A DNA stretch of 64,000 nt. Origin: Pocillopora verrucosa (Eukaryota > Cnidaria > Anthozoa > Scleractinia > Pocilloporidae). Made by a program: the position numbers and the translations under genes. Position 1 is the stretch's first letter; the number at the start of each line of letters is the position of its first letter. Shown piece after piece: positions 26,859 through 36,843 of the stretch. Below the pieces are notes generated by a model. That model searched no databases. It saw only the letters and a program-made list of their open reading frames with translations, and had not been told where the DNA came from. The stretch lies in assembly GCF_036669915.1 (NCBI RefSeq), contig NC_089325.1, forward strand, positions 9,487,231 to 9,551,230. The letters run 5' to 3'.

Positions 26859-29744
26859 ATGACAACGAGGTCTGGAAAGCATTTTCGAGGGGATAAGAAC
26901 GTTATGATCCACGACAAAACTGGAAGGGTAATTTACATGTTTTGCTTTGCACGTTTCGTGAATGTTACCTCCCATGTGCCTTTCATGTGTAAAGAGTTAA
27001 AACAGTCTCCTTAATACTTTGCAATTCCCAGGGCTTGTTTTTCACGTGCTCATACCGATTGCATATTTTTATTTGCAGATTCTGATTTCATGGAATCGCT
27101 TTGCAAGATCGCTGAAGGAAGCGTTTGAAATTTATTGGGAAACCAAGCAGGTAGGTTTTGCTACGAGAAACTGTTTTCGTCATTAGATGATTTGACGATC
27201 GAGCGAGAGTAGTCGTTTGTTTTGCCAGAATCGCCAAATTTCTTTGCACAGTTGTATCGACATGTGCACGCAATTGAATGCTACAGAATTTTTCAGTCGG
27301 ATGTCATTGCTCATGTGACAATAAGTTACGATTTCCGTGTGAACATTTTGTTATGAATTCGGATCCTGCTCCAGTTGTTAGTACTTTTCCCTGGGGCCAA
27401 CGAAGCGTAAAATTATTCCAACGTTGCTTGAATAATTGATAAGTCGGGCTCTTGTAATATTCTCCTTCTCCCAGCCTCAAGGCGTAATGTCAGGCTTATT
27501 CATTGCTTCAAGAAGGTATTCATTTATTATAAAATCGGATACTAATGCGGCATCGTTTTTGCGCAATGAGATGACGTGCTGACTCCAGGGAGGTCTGCGA
27601 CACGTAAAGAACACTCCGTTGATTTGCATCGGATATTAAAAACAAACTGTGACATTTTAATTAACTGCTGTGTTGTGGTTCAGTATTTCGAAGGAAATGT
27701 ATTAAGATTTCAGCCTTTTTTTGAAGTTCCTCTTTTGCTTGAGGATGTACCTCGAGTCAGAGAACTTACTGGAACTTGATACACTTCAAAAAGGTCACGC
27801 ACATGCATCTGATCTGCCACGAAATGGGTGTGTTGTTTTCAAACCGTTCGAAGTCTGCCTGAAAGATTTGTCAAATTAGTAAATCAAATTCTAATGTTTT
27901 TAGAGTACAAGTAGATTAAGTGTAGCTTGAATTTGGTCTTCTTAGCTGCGGTTAGGGTGCTGACATTTTGGGAAGCAGTGCCAATGCCAAAATTAATCGC
28001 TTATCATGATCACTGAATCACGAAATTAACATTTGCTTGAAAAGGCCTAATAAAAATTGCAACAGTGCTAAATTGGAAAATTGATGCAAACTGCGAATTT
28101 CATGTTCTTTGTCAGGGTAGTTTTTAGGAAGTTGCATCTATATCAAATGGAATGATAATTCAAAACATCTGCAAATCATGCTTGTATACACATTCTTGTT
28201 TTGATTGAGAGATTAAAGCTTTGTTTGCTGCAAATCTCTTTTTTTCCATGTGCTTTAACCTTTTTATATATATATGGATTGTAATCAAGAAATTGTTTGA
28301 TCGATCATGACAAACTGTTACAACAATGACAGCTCTATCAAAGAATGCCTTGTGCAATATTCACAAGAGGTGTCCATTTTCACATTTACTCTTGTCTAGC
28401 AATTATTTGTATCACTCTGTAATCTGTTTTTGCGAAAATCCATGATCCTTAATCTAAGATGAAAAAAAATTTCAACTTCAGTGTTCTTAGTGATGTAGAA
28501 TTGCTTATTTTAATACAGAAATTTATCACTGGAAGGTGATTAATCTAGAAAATAGTTAAAAAATTTCAGCATTTCTTTTTTTAGGTGCCTTTCAATATTG
28601 TCAGTTATAGGTATGTGGTTGAGGAAGCTAGAAAGGTGCAGAATTTTCCTGATATTGAACCCTCTGCCACATTCTGCTGTTATTCTTGAATTTCTAAAAG
28701 GATCAAATTGGTACAAAGGTTGAGTTTTCTGATCTTTGCTCAACCCCTGTTTGTTTGAACAAGGGATAAAATAGGTTAAAGAAACATTTTTTGAGCCATC
28801 AATATGGCTTGCTTTATGTTGAAAATGATTGATGCTTGTTTAGATAGGACTTTAGAGGGAAATAGTCTCACAACTTTAATTTATTTTTTTTCCTCTCTAC
28901 AGGCTGAAGTAACCTCCTGGTTTGAAGAACTACCAAGAAAGATAAAAATATTCCTTTCAAGGACACCTTATTGGCTGCCATTCCATTTCTGTCTTATCTA
29001 TTAGTCTATTCGAATTATTCACTCCTACGAACAATTTTAGGACTTGGCAAAGTGACAAAACCCAACCATACTTTCTTACCATGGATGGAAGTGTTAGTTT
29101 TCCATTGCCTTCCTCATCAAATGCTGGCAAAATTTGCACATCCCGCACTTGACTGTGTTGCTGCAGTTCCTTACATATTTCATTTTGCTCTTCCATTCCT
29201 GTTCATCTTATTCAAAATTGTAAGCAATCATAGCATTCGTGGAGTGTTTCCGTTTCTTTGGTGTGCAGGATGGGTGAATCTCGTCGCAACCATCATACAG
29301 TTCCTCTTCCCAACAGCACCACCTTGGTATGTGGACTCAGTTGTTTTTAGTCCCATGGGAGATGTTCTCAAAGCAGGAGCTAATGAAGCAGGATTTCACA
29401 GACTTGATGCGGCATTAGGTGTTCCATTCTTTCACGGACTTTATGCAGCTTCTCCATTGCCATTTGGAGCATTTCCTTCACTGCACGTGGCATGGCCAGC
29501 AGTGATATTAGTTAGTGGACCCTGGATAAATGAAAAGTTTGCAATGTTTCATGTTGTGTGGATCACATGGGCTGCTCTGTATTCAAATCACCACTATGGT
29601 GTGGATGCCGTGGGGGGAATTTTTTTGGTGTTTTTGGTCAATTTTATGATGCGTAAGGTGTGGTGTCCGTTTCCTCTTGAAAATGGAAAGAAACCCTCCT
29701 GCCATTTTTGTAGAAGCATATCACCACCTTTATTACAAGTTTAG
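26859..29744 (+). CDS. PAP2-fold membrane transferase, inositol-phosphorylceramide synthase-like; one apparent frameshift
   Basis: Likely a multi-pass membrane phosphotransferase of the PAP2_3/Aur1 type, which moves a head group between lipids. Exons: 26859-26927, 27079-27150 and 28903-29744, with good GT..AG sites and phase 0 joins; about 327 aa. Exon 3 has several hydrophobic helices and both catalytic motifs of the family: GAFPSLHVAWPA (first His) and YSNHHYGVDAVGG (second His and the Asp). Exon 3 is 842 nt, one short of a whole number of codons. The exon begins in one frame (AEVTSWFEELPRKIKIFLS) and the catalytic part is in another (DTLLAAIPFLSYLL); the switch falls near 28957 at TTTCAAGGAC, where one more A would join them. 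An AG at 28936-28937 could also restore the frame by skipping 35 nt. The true substrate is unknown; a sphingomyelin-synthase-like or phosphatase role is an alternative. Confidence 0.75.
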
Positions 29745-30539
29745 CAATTTATAGATTTGGTGTCTATTTTTTAGGTTAATTTTCAAATTTAGACAAACTG
29801 AGAATTTGACATTTTAGCTGGTGCTTTCTCAGCCTTTTGGTTTATTTTAACTTTTTTTAAACCTTGATTTTGTTTTTATTTACCACAACCAACACAGCTA
29901 AAACTTAAAAATTACTTTGTTGTTATTTTGCAAGGGGATTCAATTCATTCATATGAGGATTAATTTTGAGTGAAGAATTTCTCAGTTTGTGTGTGTTGAA
30001 AATTGCAAAATTATGAAAAAAAATATATCTTAGAGAGAGTGAAATAATATTAGTAGGAAATTTTATAAATTTCGGGCTTAAATTACTGATTGTTATGATC
30101 AATACTGAAGGTCTAGTTTGTTGATGATGAATATTCCCTGAGGTGTGAATTGTGATGTGTTTATGAAAATTGACTGGAGAATTGGTGTAGACAAATATGA
30201 GGTTCTGTCTTAAAGTAGTTTTTTCTACATGATGCACAAGAGCTAAATAATTAAAGAGAAATAAGTTTCTCAATATCTTGATGCTTCAACATGTGAACAA
30301 CCACATAAATGGTTTGATAGTTAACTTTCCTACGTTTTCATTTTTTAAAATTTTTGTTCATAGTGTTGATGTAGTAGAAGCCAGGTGGAATAATTAGATT
30401 TTTTATTTCAATCTTTCTGTTTTTGTTTTTGTTATGGTTTACACAATTATTGCTTTGTTTTTCAATGACCACATTGTTTGTTGGTCCTTAATATAAAATA
30501 TTTCAGTTTGAGTATAGTTATATCCTGAATAGTGAATTC

Positions 30540-30650
30540 ACTTTACTCTCCATTATCAGTATGCATATTCCCATTATCATCCTCCACACATTCTCTATAT
30601 TACTATCTAGGAGAATTTGTTGAACAATCAAGAGCTCTTGCTCTCATTCT
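30540..30650 (+). repeat. Partial copy of dispersed repeat R1
   Basis: ATCAGTATGCATATTC and AGGAGAATTTGTTGAACAAT match the R1 element (full copies at 960-1120 and, inverted, 47055-47275). It lies just downstream of the presumed 3' UTR of the PAP2-like gene. Confidence 0.45.
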
Positions 30651-30668
30651 GAGGTTTTTAGAGGGTTG

Positions 30669-30920
30669 CTAGTAACTTGATAGTACAGAATGTACACCTC
30701 TCCAGTAATTATGAATTTTAAGCAATTCAATTGCATAGTCAGGCTTAAACATATACTGACAGACATTCAAGAGTACTCCAATGTGAACGCTCTGCAGTAA
30801 ATTGGTTACATAATTATTATCAGTGATGTAAATTTGAAGAGGAGTACTGTAAACAACCTCTGCTGTGGTATTGTTAGCTTCTTGAAGTAATTGTTGGAGA
30901 GTAGTGAAATTCTTTTGCAA
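30669..30920 (-). CDS. Unrecognised protein-like terminal exon
   Basis: I do not recognise this protein. The frame encodes about 83 residues ending in a stop, with a composition typical of a folded helical protein (FTTLQQLLQEANN, YVTNLLQSVHIGVLLNV, AIELLKIHNYWRGVHSVL). At its 5' end the sequence CTTTCAG|GTTGC is a good splice acceptor, so it may be the last exon of a minus-strand gene. The frame just upstream (31100-31190) is repeat R1 DNA and its splice phase does not match, so no upstream exon could be joined. It may be an orphaned exon or pseudogene. Confidence 0.4.
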   Translation of the reverse strand: MQKNFTTLQQLLQEANNTTAEVVYSTPLQIYITDNNYVTNLLQSVHIGVLLNVCQYMFKPDYAIELLKIHNYWRGVHSVLSSY

Positions 30921-31119
30921 CCTGAAAGTCGACTAAAATCGTTGTAGTTGGTAGGAGCCATTTCAATTTAAGAATTTTTAGAAAACTATCATTTTTAATA
31001 AAGATGTCACTGGACTGGTCCTCAAGATATACCTGTTGTACTGTTTTGCTTTTTTGAGGGGATTAGCAGAAATCAGATCAAGTTTGATTGGCTAGAGCTC
31101 ATAAATACGCACCTGGTAA

Positions 31120-31210
31120 TGTTCCTTCGATCCTGTGTGCCCTTAACACCCGAATATCAGTAAGGATATTCTCCATACTGTTCTTTATACATCTCCTAAG
31201 GTAGCGACTG
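31120..31210 (+). repeat. Partial copy of dispersed repeat R1
   Basis: CCTTAACACCCGAATATCAG and ATATTCTCCATACTGTTCTT match the R1 copies at 960-1120 (same strand) and 47055-47275 (inverted). Together with the piece at 30540-30650 it brackets the unrecognised exon at 30669-30920. Confidence 0.55.
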
Positions 31211-32068
31211 ACTAAAGCACACGAATAACGCTCGTCTCGCGTTATCACGAACACTTCCCATTTCAAACCATGAACATGTACGGCGCATGCACGGTCAGTA
31301 CCAAGCCCTTATTTCTCTGGCAACTACACTCTTCCTGAAAAGCAATACTGATTCATATGTTACAACTTTTTTTTTGCGCCTGTAGATGTTATTACACAAC
31401 CACATCGACGCAGCTTCGGCGAAACAAAGAGGAAGTCGCTAAAGAATTGAAGTTTATCTCCTTTGGTACTTTCAATAATTTGTTATTCCTCTAGCATTAG
31501 AAAATGAGATCTTTGTAAAAAATGCTGCCTCCAGAGAATAAGATCTCTTGGACTGCCGTATTGGTAGAATAAGAAATTAAATAAGATTGGCGACGCTTTC
31601 ATCAGCATCGATTAATAACAAAAATGAGATCATGTATTACCGACCCCTGGAGCGATTCCGCAGATTTGTCAGAGACACGTTGAGATGTCTTTTAAACAAT
31701 TAACGCTGAAACTGCTGAGGTCACGCAAACAAGCAATTCCGAGATAAAAAATAAATTTCTTTTCATTTTATTCCTTAAGTTTAACCAAAGGGTGTTCGCA
31801 TATAAAAAGAAGTTTGATGACCAATGGCAGTTTACTGGAAAGGTTTGAAGTTTACTTGAGAAACGTCTGGAATAATGAAATACCTCTTCAACTGGATTCG
31901 GAAATAACGAAAGCGATATAAGGAAATTTGGTTCGCAAACGTCTTTAATTACTCTTTTCCCCTACGCAAAGTGTTCCCTCACGCAAACCAATTCTTCCCG
32001 ATAAAGCGAACCGGCTTCAAGATTTTCACGGGACGGGATTTTTTACCGTTGCCTCAACATATTTCAAA
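31211..32068. other. Non-coding stretch upstream of the plus-strand kinase receptor
   Basis: No coding signal or recognisable repeat was found. The last few hundred bases should contain the promoter and 5' UTR of the LRR-EGF kinase gene that starts at 32069, but no specific element stands out. Confidence 0.4.
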
Positions 32069-35000
32069 ATGATAGATTCTCTTCGCGTTGTGTTTCTATT
32101 TTATTTGATTCACATACTTTCCAAGAAACTCTTTCATGCCCATGAAAATACTGGATCATTTTACACTTCGGGATGTAGCTATACATCAAACATCAATAAC
32201 TTAACTGTGCAAGAACATGGTAAGAACTACAACCTTCCCCTAGTTGCGATCAACTGCACCAAAAGAAACCTCAATGAATTCCCAGCAGAATTGCCAATTA
32301 ACACTGGTAGACTACTCCTCAGTTTCAACGCGATTTCAAGATTAAACGCTATTGAAATGGAGAAGATTCGGCACGTGCGAGAATTGTTCATGGAAGGAAA
32401 CAATATGTCATTTATTGGACAAAGGAGCTTTCTAAATAACAAAATGTTACAGACACTGAATCTGGGAGCAAACAAACTGACTGAACTCACCCCAGGAGTA
32501 TTTGAAGGGTTAAAAAACCTACTGAATCTGTATCTTGATCGAAACTGGATCACTCAACTACATAATGGAACTTCCAGAGTTTGAATTCCCTAATCATCTT
32601 GATTTGAGTGCGAATGAAATTTTTGTAATCAGCGAAGGAGCATTCAGCGGCCTCAAACAACTGATTTATCTTGACTTATCTAGAAATAAGTTGGGTACAG
32701 TCTTACCGAATCATTTCAGTAAGCTTGCGTCACTTCATACACTGAATCTTGGTTTCAACAGGATTAGCTCTCTTAAAGAAGAGGCATTTTCTGAATGTAC
32801 AAACTTGAAATTCCTTTCCCTAAATCATAACAATTTTACTTTTGTACCAAAAGAGGCCATGAAGCCGTTAAAGGCCCTTAAAAAACTAGACCTCAGTAGA
32901 AACCTAGTAACGTTTATTCCTTTGGATGTTTTCGTCACTTTACGTTCCTTGGAATTCCTCAATGTAAGTTTTTGCGAAGTTCGAGTGTTTCATGGTATGA
33001 ATCTAAAGAAAATTATGCCTCAGTTAAAGCTTGCTGTTAATAACAACCCACTAGAATGCACTTGTGATATGCTTTGGATGAAAGAATGGCTTAACGATGA
33101 TCCCACCGTATTTTATCACTGGCCACAAGTCAAGTGCAAGTTTCCCAAGAGGTTAAGCGGAAGAACATTGGCGGAGTTAAACAATTCTGAGATGAATTGC
33201 ACGTGTGATCGTTGCCAACTGTCATTCAAGTGCTTTTTGGGAGAAAAAACGTGCAAGTGCGCGAGCGAGTGGGCGGGTCTATCATGTCTTGACACATGTC
33301 AATTTCATAATGACAGTATTGGCATGTTATATGAAATGGTGTGCAGCTCTTCACAAGGAAAATGTTTTTGCTCTAATATGTCCGAAGTATGCGTAGAAAA
33401 TGCTCAACTTATCAATTCAAACCTAACATGGCAGTGTGCTTGTAAACCTGGTTTCCAAGGAGACGGGTTTATTAACTGTTCTGATATTGATGAATGTACG
33501 CAAGCGCACAGTGTATGCGACAAAAGCGCTGACTGCATTAACACAGAAGGCTCGTATCGATGCTTCTGTCCAAATGGTTACCAGGGAGACGGAATAATCT
33601 GTCAGTCAATGAAACATCAAAATAAGACTGTGTCTATAGTTACAACCACGTTTTCCGTACTTGTTTTCGTTGTCCTGATCGTTGCACTGGGTTGTTGCAT
33701 CGCTCCCAAAAGAATCCAAAAGATCAGAAATGCCAAACGATCCACGGACAGGAAGAGAAAAAGAAAACAGTTTACTAGGCGGTATGTGACCTGTACAACG
33801 TTCACGAGTTAGGATTCACTAACATCGTTTGTACGCAAGGTAAGAGCGTGTTAGAGAAAATGGTGAACAAATGATTGAAACATAGGGTGCTTATCTGATG
33901 AGTATCCTTAAGTCTGCGCTTGAGTAATCTATTTCATCAGTGACACGGTGATCTAAAAACCCGTCCCATTACCAGTTGCGATGCACGCTTTTTTGGAAAA
34001 AGTGGCATGAAATAGAAATGATAGTGTTGCAGTGGTACACAAGCGCACAGCCCATAAGGTTGCCTTCATTTACTTATCTATGCAGCGCCTATGAAATGCA
34101 GCAATCACCTTCAGCAAAACTTACCAAATATACTGCTGACCACATTTTTGTTACTAGAAGAATGTCTAAGAGATGACAAATGGGAAATCCCCCGTGAGAA
34201 GCTACACATCTTTGCAGCCATTGGAGAGGGTGCGTTTGGTGTTGTAATGGAAGGATCGTTAGATACAGGTATAAAATCACTCGATAACTAATTCTTCTGG
34301 TTTCTTTAAAAAGACAAAAAGATCAACTCCTTTAGAGGCTTTTATTTTTATTTTGAGGCCTTTTAAGCGCAGGTCTGGGTTATTCGAAACCCGATCAACG
34401 CTCCTCATGGAATGACTTGGAATGTACGTTTACTTTCTATCATTAGAAGCTGGGTACAACCGTTTGAACTCGCACTTATGCGCTTGCGAGGTGAATGGCA
34501 TGGAAAACAATGCAATTCACTAATTTTCCTTGTTTTCAGACGAAGGAGCTATAAAAGTAGCCGTAAAGACCTTAAAGCCAGGCGCTGATCGCTATGACTA
34601 TAAAGACTTGATGGCAGAACTGTCAATCATGAAGCAGGCCGGAAGTCACCCTAACATCGTCAGCCTCTTGGGAGCATGTTCTGTGGAAGGACCGCTGTAC
34701 TTAGTGATGGAGTTCGTTTCCGCGGAAACCTGCTATGTTTCCTTCGAAAAAGCAGGTGTCACCATCCACTTTATATCAATATCACCTCGTCTCTCAACGA
34801 GCGAGAATTGCTGAACATTGCCAAAGACGTCGCTGATGAATGAGTCATCTGAGTAATCTAAACATAGTGCATCGAGATTTGGCTGCAAGGAATATTTTAC
34901 TGACTGAAAACAAGATTGCGAAAGTGACAGATTTTGGACTTGCTCGAGACTTGCAATCAGAGGGTGTTTATACCAAAACTACGGCTGCGGGGAGACTCCG

Positions 35001-35452
35001 GTGAAGTGGATGGCACCTGAGTCCATTCAATTCCATATATATACTTCCAAGTCAGATGTTGGTCTTTGGGGTGTTGCTATGGGAAATAATCTCAATTGGC
35101 CAGTGTCCTTACCCGGGAATTCCAGCGCGACTGCTGATGAGGACGCTTGTGATTGGTTATCGCATGCAGAAGCCATCTCAGTGCTCCGATGACATGTACG
35201 AGGTTATGAGAGCCTGCTGGCAACTGGATGCGGGCGCAAAGACCTACTTTTGCTGAGTTCGCAAAAATCTTGCACGAGTTTTTCGCGCGGCCTGGACGTG
35301 CATACATCAACTTAGAAGGAGCAGATTCGTTATTTGAGAGCAAATTCCGACAGCTTTCTTTTGATTTGAGAAGCGAGTTTGAAAAAGATGAATCAGAAAG
35401 CAATGATTTTACCCGAATGGTTCCGATTGAGCTGGAGCGTGCGCAAGATTGA
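32069..35452 (+). pseudogene. LRR-EGF receptor tyrosine kinase, frame-broken copy
   Basis: Paralogue of the receptor kinase at 36844-44235. Exons 32069-33782, 34086-34268 and 34540-35452 join in phase. Exon 1 encodes a signal peptide, leucine-rich repeats, a Cys-rich LRR cap (NNPLECTCDMLWMKEWL), EGF-like modules including a calcium-binding one (DIDECTQAHSVCDKSADC) and, straight after it, a membrane helix (VSIVTTTFSVLVFVVLIVAL). There is no FN3 domain. Exon 2 gives the juxtamembrane part and glycine loop GEGAFGVV; exon 3 has the VAVK lysine, [14 protein letters not shown] and the WMAPES segment. The reading frame breaks near 32572, 32594, 34158, 34716, 34834, 34996, 35062 and 35232, each readable as loss of one base (two near 35062), often in a run of identical bases. 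No clear in-frame nonsense substitution was seen. This is either a young pseudogene or an intact gene with assembly errors. Confidence 0.75.
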
Positions 35453-36843
35453 AAACGATGTGGGAAGACACTCTGAGAGTTTTCTGCACATGCGTCAATT
35501 TTCAATTCCAGACTGAAACAATCCATTATATGATAACGAAGTTTTAAAAAATAACGGAGAGAAGCTAAAAACTCACATTTATCGATAGTGTTAAAAAAAA
35601 CTCAAATGTAGATGTTATTTGGCATGTCAATTAAAAATTCTTATTAAGAAGAAAACATTCTAAAATTACATAAAGAAATTCATGAGGAATTTCGGTAAAA
35701 CATTTTCGAACTGATCCGCTGACAAAGCGCAATGACTTTGAACGAGAAGATTCAAAGGTCACAGGCCTGTGAAGGGAAAACAGGAAGAAGTTGAGTGACT
35801 TGCAAGTTTTGGTTTGTGACAAGTTTGTTCAGAAAACGACAATCACATCTTATGCTTCGTTTTAAACATTTTTCAAATTAATGTTTTTCAAAAAGACTTT
35901 TAGAGAGGTGAACACAGTTTGCAGTACTTCAGAATGTTTTTGAAAAACAGATGATGTCTTAATGGGTTTACCGGGTATCATGCTTTGATTATCAAAATTT
36001 ACCAATGGAACATGTAATGATATGTATAAATAATACATAATTTTAGTTTATTGAACACGATGAAAGCCGAAAGGTAAACTGTGTAAATATGGAAAAACAA
36101 TAAGATAGGTCTTTAGACGTTGAGGGGAGCATATATATGAAAGAGCACACAGGAGCCTTCCACTCCTCGACTTTGCTTCGCGCGAGGTGGAGTCTTTCAC
36201 ATCTTTCTCCTCAGACTGTTGTACTGTTCTTTATTTTATTTTAGCAATTTTTTTTCTATAAGACCAGCTAGAAGCCCATGAACGGGACACTAAGTCGAAA
36301 CCCATCGAGATCGCCGTTTAGGTAAATAAAAAACTAAAACTATTGATTGATGATAAATACTTGTTTTATTGCCATGGCACATCTAACGCACGTGTATTAG
36401 TAAGATCCATGATTCAAGTTTGTCTCTTTATGCGTATTTTCCGTTTCTAGAGGCTCTGGACTTTCATCGTTTAAAATCAAATTATTTTTAAATCGAATTA
36501 AATATTCATGTTATACAGCAAGATATTATAATCTCTTGGTTTCAGCTATTCACAAATGCACAACAAATGCTCCATACTTCGCAAACAAAATCTGGGACAG
36601 GAATTTGGAACAAGGGCGAGTAAGGTAAATTAAATAAGAAAACGAAAGCTCGCCGAACTGTTACTATAGGTTTCTAAAGTATGCAACAATGCAAGTGTTA
36701 TTTTACATTAATCTTATACATTAATAACACTTTCGCTTATGTTTTTAACATCCAACTTTCGCGCACAAGAAAATCTGAGGGGTCGTCTGCTTAGTAGCGG
36801 CATCACTAAACTCACGCGCAAAAAAAATTTGATGAAACAGAAA
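35453..36843. other. Shared 3' region between the two convergent kinase genes
   Basis: No coding signal. The two kinase genes end towards each other across this 1.4-kb AT-rich spacer. On the minus strand, TTTATT at 36365-36370 reads as AATAAA about 480 bp past the stop of the intact gene and may be its polyadenylation signal. Confidence 0.45.

Noticed and set aside
31100..31200. Minus-strand frame with a donor-like end (MENILTDIRVLRAHRIEG), possible first exon for 30669-30920
   Set aside because: The same bases occur in dispersed repeat R1 at 960-1120 and 47055-47275, and the splice phase does not match the downstream exon.
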